Shown in pieces: positions 42,749-51,538 of a stretch of 64,000 bases of DNA. Below the pieces are notes generated by a model, which did no database searches, was not told the DNA's origin, and saw only the letters and a program-made list of their open reading frames with translations. The DNA is from Elusimicrobia bacterium GWA2_51_34 (lineage in GTDB: Bacteria > Elusimicrobiota > Elusimicrobia > Elusimicrobiales > UBA9959). The DNA lies in the NCBI GenBank assembly GCA_001799565.1, contig MGTS01000037.1, positions 26,064 to 90,063 on the forward strand, written 5' to 3'. The position numbers were made by a program, and so were the translations under genes. Position 1 is the stretch's first letter. Each line of letters begins with the position of its first letter.

Positions 42749-43845
42749 TATCTGTTTGCTGAAAAAACCACTTCCGTCTGGGTCGCGCTTTCAAGCTCAA
42801 GGCCGAGCTCGTCCTGACGCAGAAGAGCGCTTGCAAGTTCCTGCGGGTCGGGGCTTGCGGGTGAGACAGTAAACAGCGCTTCCCCATCCGAGTAGCTCTC
42901 CAACCGGATGCTTTTAGCGCCAAGCTTATCCGCCTCTCTTTTTAAAACTTTGAGGTTTGATATCCCCCCAAGATTTCTTACCCTCAACTTGAGCTCGAAT
43001 GATTTTTTTACCATACGCGCAAGATTCAGCGCCGTTCGCTGGGCCATAAGCTCGCCCGCCGAGTAAAGCGCCTTAACGCCGGAGGCGGATTCGGAAGCGT
43101 CAAGGGCATTGGCCTGGCTTGAATCCTGAAAAAGCAGACGCCCGGAAGCGGCGTCGTAAACTTCAAGCTTTGCTTCGCAGTTTACCGGATAAAAACCGGT
43201 GGCAAGACCCGCACCCGCAGGACGCGCTTCAGCCCTTACATAAAACATCAGCTCAGCTCCCGAATCGCGGCTTAAGCTTAAAAGTTCCGCAAGCGTTTTT
43301 TCCGGCGCGGACGGGGCGGCCTTCAGCCAGGAATAATCTTCAAAAACAACCTGTCCGCCGGCGAGATTTTTTTTAAAGGCGTCGGAAAAATTGTCACCGG
43401 AGCCGGGTCCGCTTTCCAGAACCTTCAAAGCCGCTTTGCCTGCAACCGCCGGACGCGCGGTTGCCTGCGTTTGCCCGCGCAAACCGACGGTTATTTTTGA
43501 AAGTTCCACATAAGCTCGTACGCGCACGCGGTATAAGCCGCCTTCTCTGGCGGCGGAAAGCAGTTTATACTTCCGTATGTAAGAATGCGGGGTTTTGCCC
43601 AAGGCCGCAATTTCAGATGGTTCTCCGGAGAAAAGGCCGGCGGCTTCCTCTACCGCGTTTTTAAGAGCGTCTGAAATGGCGGCGTTCTTCGAAACGGCCA
43701 GGTCTTTTTCGTTAAAATCGGCAAGGCCCGAAACCTCTACCGGTTCAAGAGAGCTCTTTACGGCAAGCCGTGAAGGCTGGGTGCATGCGGCAAAGACGGA
43801 AACCAGGGTAAATAAAACCCCGTATCTTTTAACTGTTTTTTTCAT
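42748..43845 (-). CDS. Lipoprotein of the CsgG triad, LPP20/FlgT-like N-terminus
   Basis: 365 aa with lipobox SVFAACTQPS. The segment NAAISDALKNAVEEAAGLF followed by YRVRVRAYVELSKI resembles the LPP20/FlgT-type domain. A middle CsgG-type domain is suggested by DSGAELMFYVRAEARP and EAKLEVYDAASGRLLF. It is first in the operon with the DUF799 and CsgG-like genes. Probably a surface or periplasmic assembly factor; function unproven. Confidence 0.65.
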   Translation of the reverse strand: MKKTVKRYGVLFTLVSVFAACTQPSRLAVKSSLEPVEVSGLADFNEKDLAVSKNAAISDALKNAVEEAAGLFSGEPSEIAALGKTPHSYIRKYKLLSAAREGGLYRVRVRAYVELSKITVGLRGQTQATARPAVAGKAALKVLESGPGSGDNFSDAFKKNLAGGQVVFEDYSWLKAAPSAPEKTLAELLSLSRDSGAELMFYVRAEARPAGAGLATGFYPVNCEAKLEVYDAASGRLLFQDSSQANALDASESASGVKALYSAGELMAQRTALNLARMVKKSFELKLRVRNLGGISNLKVLKREADKLGAKSIRLESYSDGEALFTVSPASPDPQELASALLRQDELGLELESATQTEVVFSANR

Positions 43846-43863
43846 AATTTAGAACCTCGTTAA

Positions 43864-43995
43864 GAAGTCTTGGAGTCTGAGAGTCCCAGAGTCCGGGAGC
43901 AAGCACAATTACCACGACACTCGACGCTAAGACGCTTTGACGCTTAGACTTCACTTTTGTCTCCATTTACTGTTTACCGTTTACTGGCCACCGAT
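43864..43995. repeat. Array H20 (GAGTCTGA / GACGCTTA, then TTTACTGT)
   Basis: Left TTGGAGTCTGAGAGTCCCAGAGTCC; right ACTCGACGCTAAGACGC, TTTGACGCTTAGACTT; then a short TTTACTGTTTACCG run entering the kinase gene. Less regular than others. Confidence 0.7.
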
Positions 43996-45939
43996 TACTT
44001 TCCCTGCTCCCTCATCACTTCCCCGCTTATCGGCCGGCAGGGCGAAAAAAAATCTGGCTCCCTGTCCCGGCTTTGATTCCAGCCAGATCTTGCCTCCGTG
44101 CTTTTCAATTACCGACTTTGAGATGGCAAGCCCCAGGCCGGTGCCTGGCTGAATGGTTCCGGTCTTGCCGCGATAAAATTTTTCAAAAACAAGCTTTTGC
44201 TCGGCCTCAGGTATGCCGGGGCCGTTATCCTCCACGCCTATAACCGCCGCCGTGCCCTTATTACGGCCGGTAACCGCTACATTTGAACCCTTACCGGCGT
44301 ATTTTATGGCGTTTAAAATAAGGTTGTCTATCACCTGAGTTATCCAGCGCGGATCACCGTGAACGACAGGCAAAGCGCTGTCAACGGAACTTACAAGCGC
44401 CACGCCGTTTTCCCTGGCTTTCAGCGCCATATTGGCGACTGAAGTTTTTATAAGTTCGCCAAGCGCCAGGGGCTGCGACTCCATTTCCACCTTGCTGTTC
44501 AGACGGGAAATATCAAGCAGATTGGAGATAAGGTGAGTGAGGCGGTTTACCGACTGATCGGTGATATTCAGAAAATTCAACTGCTGCTCGTTTAAAGGGC
44601 CCACTTCGCCGGAGAGTATTACCGAAACAAAACCTTTGATGGTGGTAAGCGGAGTTTTAAGCTCATGGCTGACGGTGGAAAGAAATTCGTCTTTAAGGCG
44701 GTTAAGCTGGGCCAGTTCGTCGGCTTTACGCGAGATATTATCGTAAAGCGTAACCATTTCTATAATTATGGCCAGTTCATCCGCTATAACAGTGAGGAAC
44801 TCCAGATTATCCTGGGTGAAATAATTTGTCTTAAGACTGCCCACGCGCAACACCCCTATAACGCGCTTGCCCTTGGAGATGGGCACCAGCATAAGCGAAT
44901 GAATATTCCAAAGTTTGGCGTAAGCGGTAATAACATCCGGATCTTTCTGCGCGTCGCCTGACATAAAAGATTTTCTGGTAAGGAAAGTTCTGACCGACGA
45001 GGAAGCGTTGTTGGAAACCGGAATACTGTACAACATGCGCTCCGCGTCCGTTATGCCGTATGACCCGGGACTCACTACAAGCTCGCCGGATGCTTCGTCA
45101 AAAAGCAGGCAGGCAACCACATCGGCCTCCACAATTTTGGCTACTATATTTAAAATTGCCGAACAGCCAAGCTGGGCGTCTTTTTCACTGCCTGTAACTT
45201 TGGTTACCACCTCGTAGAGCGCCTTACGCTCTTTGGCGCGCTGTATAAGGCGGGAACCCGCCATATCGAGCTCTCTGACCACGGCGTTAAGTTCCGCTTT
45301 CAGTCGGTCGGTTTCTTTTTTCAGCGCGAAAACTTTTCCCTCAATTTTAAAAATAGAATTCAGCTGGCAAGCTATAAACCGCAGATGCGGCTCGGCCAGT
45401 TCAAAATCCAGGGAATTGCGCGCTCCGAAAACCATAAGCCTGCCGCAATTTCCAGCGGGAGCGGACGGCATAAACGGACAGATTATTGCGGACTTTATGT
45501 CAAAGACCGAAAGCAATTCCGAAGCCGTGTCTGCCCCGGTGATTGAATCAAGCCTTATAATTTCCCCCCCCGACGCCCCCCGGTCAAGAGCGGCCCACTT
45601 GCAGCTGCTCATAAGCTTTGGTTCCACTTTAAAATTCTTCAGATAATTTATAAGCTTCCAACCCGCCTCTTCCTTTTCAAAAACCAGCATAGAACTGTCG
45701 GGGAAAAGCTTATGGAGTTTGATCAGATAATAGTTGGTAATATCGCCATAGTGCTCAAGAGAATCCGGAATATAAGTGTGTTCCAGTATTTCTTTTGAAA
45801 AAACCATAAAACCGGAGAAAGCCTTCTCGTAAGCTTTAAGGCGGCTCTCTACCGGCAGCAGAAATTTAAACTTTATATACCAGTAGGCGGCAAATCCCAA
45901 AACCGCCCCAAGAACCAGTACAGGGATAAAATAATTCAT
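43981..45939 (-). CDS. Membrane-anchored hybrid-free sensor histidine kinase with GAF domains
   Basis: 652 aa. One N-terminal membrane helix, a GAF-like region (about 60-190), a coiled coil, a second GAF (about 240-390, LGCSAILNIVAKIVEADVVACLLFDEASGELVV), HisKA with STVSHELKTPLTTIKGFVSVIL (phospho-His in SHELKTPL), and HATPase with NLILNAIKYA, EDNGPGIPE, GTGLGLAISKSVIEKHGG. Senses an intracellular or redox signal, ligand unknown. No response regulator is adjacent. It lies next to the DnaA-like ATPase gene. Confidence 0.9.
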   Translation of the reverse strand: MNYFIPVLVLGAVLGFAAYWYIKFKFLLPVESRLKAYEKAFSGFMVFSKEILEHTYIPDSLEHYGDITNYYLIKLHKLFPDSSMLVFEKEEAGWKLINYLKNFKVEPKLMSSCKWAALDRGASGGEIIRLDSITGADTASELLSVFDIKSAIICPFMPSAPAGNCGRLMVFGARNSLDFELAEPHLRFIACQLNSIFKIEGKVFALKKETDRLKAELNAVVRELDMAGSRLIQRAKERKALYEVVTKVTGSEKDAQLGCSAILNIVAKIVEADVVACLLFDEASGELVVSPGSYGITDAERMLYSIPVSNNASSSVRTFLTRKSFMSGDAQKDPDVITAYAKLWNIHSLMLVPISKGKRVIGVLRVGSLKTNYFTQDNLEFLTVIADELAIIIEMVTLYDNISRKADELAQLNRLKDEFLSTVSHELKTPLTTIKGFVSVILSGEVGPLNEQQLNFLNITDQSVNRLTHLISNLLDISRLNSKVEMESQPLALGELIKTSVANMALKARENGVALVSSVDSALPVVHGDPRWITQVIDNLILNAIKYAGKGSNVAVTGRNKGTAAVIGVEDNGPGIPEAEQKLVFEKFYRGKTGTIQPGTGLGLAISKSVIEKHGGKIWLESKPGQGARFFFALPADKRGSDEGAGKVIGGQ

Positions 45940-46056
45940 AGTTCGTAACTCAGGTTGCCAGATTCACGGGTTAAGATTATTTTTTTCACGACAGCCTTGT
46001 ATCCCCTGATTGCCAACCATTGAACCGCTGAACCGTGAACCTGAAAACAGTTCCCA
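45940..46056. repeat. Degenerate array H21 (CGGGTTAA / TTGAACCG)
   Basis: GGTTGCCAGATTCACGGGTTAAG faces CTGATTGCCAACCATTGAACCGCTGAACCGTGAACCTG. Clear complementarity, weak 7-8 bp phasing. Confidence 0.6.
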
Positions 46057-46061
46057 TAGTT

Positions 46062-47816
46062 CTATATAAGGTCCATGAGCGTTCCGGTGTAAATTGACTG
46101 CGATTTGAGCCGTCCAACCGGTATCCATGCGCCCTTCAGCAGATAACTGTCAAGGATCTTGAATGTAATATGGCGGAACTCTGCCTCCTGAATGCCCAGC
46201 GTGGAAGAAGGATGCGGACCAAGCACAATAACCCCGTTCACGCCGCATTCGGCGGCGTAGTCGCCTATTTTAAAAGGGATTCCATAAGTTTCTTCAGGAT
46301 TATACTCCTCCATAAAAACCTGCGTCCACTCCGCTTTAAGCCCCAGCTCTCCCGCCCGTTCGTGCATTTTGTAAAGGGCGAACTGCGCCTCCCTTTTCAT
46401 GTTTTTGGGATAAAAAATCCCCCACTTGAACCAGGCGCTGGCGGAGGACTGCGACCATTTTTGGGACGCGGAGTATTCATCAGCGGTCAGGGCGCCGGAC
46501 ACCGCGGTTTCGCCGATCCCCAGCAGCATGTCAAGCAACTGGGCGTGGGAAGAGTTGTTTACCGCGTTAACCGTTAATTTTTCAAGTTTTTTCATGTTCT
46601 CAAGGACTTTCATAATTTCCCCGAAGGGCATATGTTTTTCCCAGTTGAAAACAGTATTAAGCTCATTCTCGGAAAGTTTGATATCCATACCCTGCAGCAA
46701 CTGACTAAGTATAAGCTTATAGGAAGGGGCGGCGGGAGCTTTAAGATCCACCATCCACCCCTGCGTAAACTGAAATCCCACAGTTTCTTCCAGGCTAGAA
46801 AGGGCCTTGGGAGGAAAAACAGAGGTAAGCATTACCTGCTTATTCTGGGCCACGAAATCATTAAGCCATTTTGAGATATATTTTTTATTTAAAGGGGAAA
46901 TCATCAGAAGATGGACGTCATCTATGATAAGCACCTTTATTTTTGAGAACATCTCATCAAATTTTGCGACAGTGCCCTCTTTAACGGCCATTTCCACGCC
47001 TTTTGACAACTTTATGCCATCGGTGACAAAAATATTATTCTGGCCGATAGAGGCCGAAAGCCCGTATGAAATGGAATGCACAAAATGAGTTTTGCCGGTG
47101 CCTGGCATGCCGAAAATCAACAGAGGATTATAAATAGCCCCCGGGTTTTCAACAACGGCCATTGCAGCTGCGTGGGCGAAACGGTTATGCGAACCCGCCA
47201 CCAGGTTCTGAAAACTATGAGTGGGAATAAGAGGCAGTTCCATGGACCAGCGCGACTTCAGCTTTGAAGAGATAGGCGCCGAGGGACTTAAGGGTACCGC
47301 AGCCTGCATTTTTTGCTCATTAGCAGCCTTAACACGCGCCGACTCCTCTTTTTTAACTCTGCTGGCCGCTTCCGAAGGCATAAAGTTCATGGACGGAGAG
47401 ACGTGAGCGGGGTTTGTCTCTTGCGCAGGGCTTACGCCATGAGGTACGACCGCTGGTTCTGTCTGTTTTTCCGGTTCGGGCGCGGGCCTGGTATCCGGCT
47501 CAATTTTCAACTTTCGCTTTGGCGGTTCAAAGGGCTCAAGGCCCGCGTCCAGGGCGGCGGGTTTTTGTTTCGATTTGGCGGCCCCGGCGCTTAGCTCGCC
47601 CATTACTTCTTTGAGCTTTGACATGGTGTCAGCCTCAAGTTTAGCCAGGTAGAGCACAAAATTAAAATCACCCGAAGCCTTTTCCGGTCTGGAACAGACT
47701 CCGCTCAGTTTTCTAACGATCAGGAAGATGTCTGTCATCTCCCCTTTTATCAGAAGTTTGTGCCGCGTGGGATTCTTATCGTTTGGCGCGGCTGCGACTT
47801 CCCATTTTTTTACCAT
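46062..47816 (-). CDS. DnaA-like AAA+ ATPase lacking the DNA-binding domain
   Basis: 584 aa. A small N-terminal domain (1-80), a Pro-rich linker (about 85-195), then a DnaA-type AAA+ module: FQNLVAGSHNRFAHAAAMAV, Walker A FGMPGTGKTH, Walker B VLIIDDVHLL, sensor 1 LTSVFPPKAL. Instead of the DnaA arginine finger (SRF), it has GFQF; domain IV with its DNA-box signature is missing. The C-terminal ~150 residues (about 430-584) form an unrecognised domain (VNGVIVLGPHPSS, GAWIPVGRLKSQSIYTGTLMDLI). Not a replication initiator; probably a paralog adapted to assemble or position another complex. Lies between a kinase gene and an acidic-protein gene. Confidence 0.75.
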   Translation of the reverse strand: MVKKWEVAAAPNDKNPTRHKLLIKGEMTDIFLIVRKLSGVCSRPEKASGDFNFVLYLAKLEADTMSKLKEVMGELSAGAAKSKQKPAALDAGLEPFEPPKRKLKIEPDTRPAPEPEKQTEPAVVPHGVSPAQETNPAHVSPSMNFMPSEAASRVKKEESARVKAANEQKMQAAVPLSPSAPISSKLKSRWSMELPLIPTHSFQNLVAGSHNRFAHAAAMAVVENPGAIYNPLLIFGMPGTGKTHFVHSISYGLSASIGQNNIFVTDGIKLSKGVEMAVKEGTVAKFDEMFSKIKVLIIDDVHLLMISPLNKKYISKWLNDFVAQNKQVMLTSVFPPKALSSLEETVGFQFTQGWMVDLKAPAAPSYKLILSQLLQGMDIKLSENELNTVFNWEKHMPFGEIMKVLENMKKLEKLTVNAVNNSSHAQLLDMLLGIGETAVSGALTADEYSASQKWSQSSASAWFKWGIFYPKNMKREAQFALYKMHERAGELGLKAEWTQVFMEEYNPEETYGIPFKIGDYAAECGVNGVIVLGPHPSSTLGIQEAEFRHITFKILDSYLLKGAWIPVGRLKSQSIYTGTLMDLI

Positions 47817-47855
47817 AGATTTTTGTAACTACTTAGGTTGTTTAAGCTGCAGGCT

Positions 47856-47995
47856 GTCGTAGTTAATGGCAACTGATGGCTACTGAACGCTACAGAAAGC
47901 AACGGCAAGTAAGAGAGAAAACTGCTTAATACTCTTACTTTCCATGGCATTCAATTGCTTTCTTTTGCTTTCCGTTGCCATCAACTATCATCGTG
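47856..47995. repeat. Array H22 (AATGGCAACTGATGGC / GTTGCCATCAACT)
   Basis: Left GTAGTTAATGGCAACTGATGGCTACTG and ACAGAAAGCAACGGCAAGTAAG; right CTTACTTTCCATGGCATTCAATTGC, CTTTCCGTTGCCATCAACTA. Part is the reverse complement of H5. Confidence 0.85.
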
Positions 47996-48009
47996 CCCAC
48001 AGCCTAGCT

Positions 48010-49950
48010 TTAGCGCAGTATAAGTTCGCTTACAAGGTCAAGCGCGGATGAGTGGTTGAAACTATCCGCGGTCAGGTGCCGGAACAAACCGCCGGAAGAG
48101 GAAAAAGCGCTTTCCAATTCGTAAACTTTATCCTGGGGCAAAGTACCGGCGAAAATTAAGCCGGCGGCCTTGGCGTCCGAAACCGCCTGACACATAAAAT
48201 TCGGATTTGTGTTCAGCTCGAAAGCCTTTACAAAAGCGCGGCGCACAAACATCGGTTTCGACGGCGATTTCAGGCATATAGCGTCAAGCTCTGCAAGCAC
48301 TTCGGCGCAGAACCAGTCCTCCCCCTCGGGGTAAAGGAACGCCAGGCTTCTTACTCTTTCTTCCGTCACGCTTTCAGGCGGCTGCTTTTGTGAAAGCGCC
48401 CCCAAGTCCGCGGCTTTCAGGCGCCTTGAGGTGATATCCGGACCGGGCTGATAAATAACCGTATGCTCGTCACTGGCGCTGCCGGCGGAGGGGGCGATCA
48501 CAAGAGTCTTATCGTCCGCGGAAGAATTTTCTTCAAATAAAGCGGCGCTGGATGGCTCCAATACCATGCCGCCCGCGGGCGGACCGGCAGTCTCTTTAAC
48601 CGGCACGGCCGCCGGTTCACCGTCAGCGGCCGGAGGTTGTTCCGCACTTTCAGGGGCGGGAGCCGCTGTAAGCGTGTTGTCGCCTTCGGGAGAATTTTCT
48701 TTGGACAAAACGGCGCCGGGCTGTTCCAGCACCAGACCGCCTGCGGCTTCCGGCGCCGCGGGGTCAAGTTTCACTGTTTCGCCTTGTAAATCCTGTTCTT
48801 CTTTTCCATTTTCAGCTGGATTGTTTTCATTCAAAGTCATGGGAGCTACCTCCATAATTGTAATTTTTTCTAATTCCTGCTCCAGGTTTTCAGCGCCGGA
48901 GGAAGCCGGGGTCAAAGGCGCCGATACAACCGGCTCATCCTTGGACAGCGCCAGAGGCTCAGACGCCGGAGTTTCAGCCCCGGACGACGCCACAGGCTCG
49001 CGTCCGCCTAAGGCGGACAGTGTCTCAGCCGCGGACGGCGCCGGAGTATCAGGCATCTCTCCCTGCGACATTTTAAACAAAGTATCTATATCTGGTATGC
49101 CTAAATCCATCGTTGATTCATACGAGCGGGGCTTAGCGTGGGCAGGCTCTGCTTCCCGACCTGCCTCCAGCTCCGGCGTGCCTGATAAAAGTGAATTATC
49201 CCCGCTATCTGAGGCCGGAAAAACTTTTTCATTTTCAGCCGGAGGAAGCAAATCTTCCGAAGATAGTTCGCCAAATCCGGTTTCAATATGTGGAACACCC
49301 GCCTCCGCGTCCCCCGGAGTCCCGGACAGAGCGGAAAGCTCCTCTTTAATATCATCGTCCCCTGCATAGCCAAAAAGAGGAGCGGCGGTTAATGGCTCCA
49401 AACCGGATATTTCATCTTCAGCGGTTTTTTGTCCGGCTTGAGCGTCCAGTGCTATTGGAGCCGGAAGGCTGGGAGACTTTCCCTCGGAATCAAGGTTAGC
49501 AGACCGCGTACTTAAGTCCGATTTCGGCTTTTCCTGGCCGCCGAACATATAATCGCCAAGACTTTGCGCCACTAGCTTTTCAGATTTTTTTTCAGCGGGA
49601 GGAAAGAACGGATCGGCAACGGGGTCCTGAGCGGCCGGTTTATGGAACTCCTCGCCCTCAACAGCGCCAGAGAGTGAGGGCAGGTCAGAGTCACCGGCTG
49701 TTCCGTCTTGAACATGGATGTTTTGCTCCTGCGCAGGATAAATCGCTTCCCGGGCCTGTCCTTCCTCACCCGGAGTCGCAATGGCGCGCGTTTCGGCTTT
49801 TGGGCCATTGGCGGGGTTTTCAAATTCCACTGGTCCAAGCGGCGGCATCTTTATGCCGTCAAGAATTGAGGGCATACGGTTGAGAAGCCCGTTTAAATCA
49901 GAGAGGATATCGTCTATAGATTCTTTCTTTTTATCGTCTTTTTCATCCAT
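48010..49950 (-). CDS. Acidic low-complexity protein with conserved-looking ends
   Basis: 646 aa. Charged start MDEKDDKKKESIDDILSDLNGLLNRMPSILDGIKMP, a ~450-residue Pro/Ala/Glu-rich acidic middle, and a folded C-terminal ~115 residues (EERVRSLAFLYPEGEDWFCAEVLAELDAICLK...). The middle holds two ~55-residue repeats (GGLVLEQPGAVLSKENS, GGMVLEPSSAALFEENS). No signal peptide. It precedes the DnaA-like gene and probably acts with it as a cytoplasmic scaffold; that is inference from position. A short palindrome (49002-49018) lies in frame. Confidence 0.65.
   Translation of the reverse strand: MDEKDDKKKESIDDILSDLNGLLNRMPSILDGIKMPPLGPVEFENPANGPKAETRAIATPGEEGQAREAIYPAQEQNIHVQDGTAGDSDLPSLSGAVEGEEFHKPAAQDPVADPFFPPAEKKSEKLVAQSLGDYMFGGQEKPKSDLSTRSANLDSEGKSPSLPAPIALDAQAGQKTAEDEISGLEPLTAAPLFGYAGDDDIKEELSALSGTPGDAEAGVPHIETGFGELSSEDLLPPAENEKVFPASDSGDNSLLSGTPELEAGREAEPAHAKPRSYESTMDLGIPDIDTLFKMSQGEMPDTPAPSAAETLSALGGREPVASSGAETPASEPLALSKDEPVVSAPLTPASSGAENLEQELEKITIMEVAPMTLNENNPAENGKEEQDLQGETVKLDPAAPEAAGGLVLEQPGAVLSKENSPEGDNTLTAAPAPESAEQPPAADGEPAAVPVKETAGPPAGGMVLEPSSAALFEENSSADDKTLVIAPSAGSASDEHTVIYQPGPDITSRRLKAADLGALSQKQPPESVTEERVRSLAFLYPEGEDWFCAEVLAELDAICLKSPSKPMFVRRAFVKAFELNTNPNFMCQAVSDAKAAGLIFAGTLPQDKVYELESAFSSSGGLFRHLTADSFNHSSALDLVSELILR
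49002..49018. repeat. Short palindrome R (GTCCGCCTAAGGCGGAC) in coding sequence
   Basis: A perfect 17-base palindrome, read in frame inside the acidic protein gene. Related words: 49976-49991, 50312-50340, 53608-53622, 61834-61864. Confidence 0.75.
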
Positions 49951-50097
49951 ATCAGTTCCCCCGCCGCAGCCCCTCCGACTTAGGCGGACGGGGTGGCCTT
50001 AGATACAATAATAGACAGCGCGCAAAGTCATTTTACTTGACTTTATGATTAATTATAGCAAGTTTTTGGAAAGTTCTTGGGTTACATCAACTGAAAA

Positions 50098-50178
50098 GTG
50101 GGAACAAAGGCACGGAATGGTAAAAATTATAAAGGAACTCCTTCACTTTGTGCCTATGTGCCTTTGAGGCTTGGTGCC
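50098..50178. repeat. Array H23 (AAAGGCACGGAAT / GTGCCTATGTGCC) with loop
   Basis: AACAAAGGCACGG faces TTTGTGCCTATGTGCCTTTGAGGCTTGGTGCC; loop AAGGAACTCCTTCA at 50132-50145 (reverse of the shared loop). Its right arm encodes the MtaB C-terminus (KGT). Confidence 0.8.
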
Positions 50179-51461
50179 TGTAACGCTACTTCCCCGAAAC
50201 AAGAACCACCCTCCGCGCCCGTAACTTTTACCATGTACCCCCCCCCCGGTTCCAGGCGGCCGGGCAGCACTACATTTAAAAAATTACCGGCCAGCCCCAA
50301 CGAGCGTCCCACCCCGCCTCCGCCTGAGGCGGATGCGGGGTCTGCCTCACTTTTGAGTACAAGAACCTCAAGCTCCGCGCCTATCATGGAAGCCGCGAAA
50401 ACGGACCGAAGTTCCGCGTCCAATTCATGCAGGGCGGTTGAACGGGCCTTTACAATCGGGGGCGGCAGCGGCGTAAGGGCCGCGGCCTCGGTGCCGGGCC
50501 GGCTTGAATAACTGAAAATGTGCAGCCCGGCGAATTTGCAGCGCTCAATAAACGCGCGCGTATCGTCAAAATCTTTTTGGGTTTCGCCTGGGTAGCCGGT
50601 TATCACATCGGTATAGAGGCCGGCTTGCGGGAAAACCGAACGCACAAAACCGATCTTACGCAGATATGAAGCGGTGTCGTAGGGGCGGCGCATCTCTTTT
50701 AAAACTTTGTCCGAGCCGGATTGCAGCGGCAGATGAAAATAAGGGCAGAATTTTTTCCCTCCGCGCGCCAGAATTTCAATCAATCCCTCCGAAATCTCCA
50801 TAGGCTCAAGCGAAGAGAACCTTAGGCGGAAATCACCTTGAATAGCCAGCAGTTTAACCATTAAACCGCCCAGATCAAGGCCGGTTCCCGGGCATTTATA
50901 CATGCCAAGGCGCGTACCGCAAAGAACTATTTCCTTAAATCCGGAAGCGACCAGATGTTTAATTTCATTCTCAGCCGCACTGACGGGCTTTGAACTTATG
51001 GCACTGCGCGCCTTTGGAACCAGGCAGTAGCTGCATACCAGGTTGCAGCCGTCCTGTAATTTAACAAAAGCGCGTGTGCGGCCCTCAAAACGGCTGACGG
51101 CAAAAGCGTCGGGCTTGAACGGCGCGCCGCAAAGTTCAAAAGGGATTTTTTCTTTATCGGTATTGGTAAAAATAAGCGCTGCGGGTGCTAAGGAGAGTAT
51201 TTTTTCAGGGTTAAGCGTGGCCAAACATCCGGTAACGGCAATGCGCGCTTTAGGATTAACACTGGCGATTTTTTTAAGAAATTTTACCGCGTCGCGGTCG
51301 GCAAATTCGGTAACAGTACAGGAATTAATTACAACTAAATCCGCCAAAACCAGGTCCGAAACCGCGCTGTGCCCCAAAGCGGCAAACTTTTCAAGCAGGC
51401 TCTGAGTTTCCACCTGATTAACGCGGCACCCAATGGTCTTAAAATAGACTTTCACCCCCAC
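50154..51461 (-). CDS. mtaB: tRNA threonylcarbamoyladenosine methylthiotransferase
   Basis: 435 aa. MTTase N-terminal domain with Cys in TIGCRVNQVET, VINSCTVTEFAD, VTGCLA (three Fe-S ligands), radical-SAM core LQDGCNLVCSYCLVPKARS (CxxxCxxC), and a C-terminal TRAM-like region. Adds a methylthio group to t6A37 of tRNA. Near residue 375 the TRAM region carries GC palindrome R in frame (DPASASGGGG). Confidence 0.92.
   Translation of the reverse strand: MGVKVYFKTIGCRVNQVETQSLLEKFAALGHSAVSDLVLADLVVINSCTVTEFADRDAVKFLKKIASVNPKARIAVTGCLATLNPEKILSLAPAALIFTNTDKEKIPFELCGAPFKPDAFAVSRFEGRTRAFVKLQDGCNLVCSYCLVPKARSAISSKPVSAAENEIKHLVASGFKEIVLCGTRLGMYKCPGTGLDLGGLMVKLLAIQGDFRLRFSSLEPMEISEGLIEILARGGKKFCPYFHLPLQSGSDKVLKEMRRPYDTASYLRKIGFVRSVFPQAGLYTDVITGYPGETQKDFDDTRAFIERCKFAGLHIFSYSSRPGTEAAALTPLPPPIVKARSTALHELDAELRSVFAASMIGAELEVLVLKSEADPASASGGGGVGRSLGLAGNFLNVVLPGRLEPGGGYMVKVTGAEGGSCFGEVALQAPSLKGT
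50312..50340. repeat. In-frame palindrome R2 inside mtaB
   Basis: CCCCGC-CT-CCGCCT-G-AGGCGG-AT-GCGGGG: nested arms in coding sequence near the TRAM region. Confidence 0.75.
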
Positions 51462-51538
51462 ATTCTACAATTTCCCCGCCCCCGAAGTAATAAACAGAGG
51501 AAATTCCCTTTCAAGTTGAATAAAACAAAAGCAAAAGA

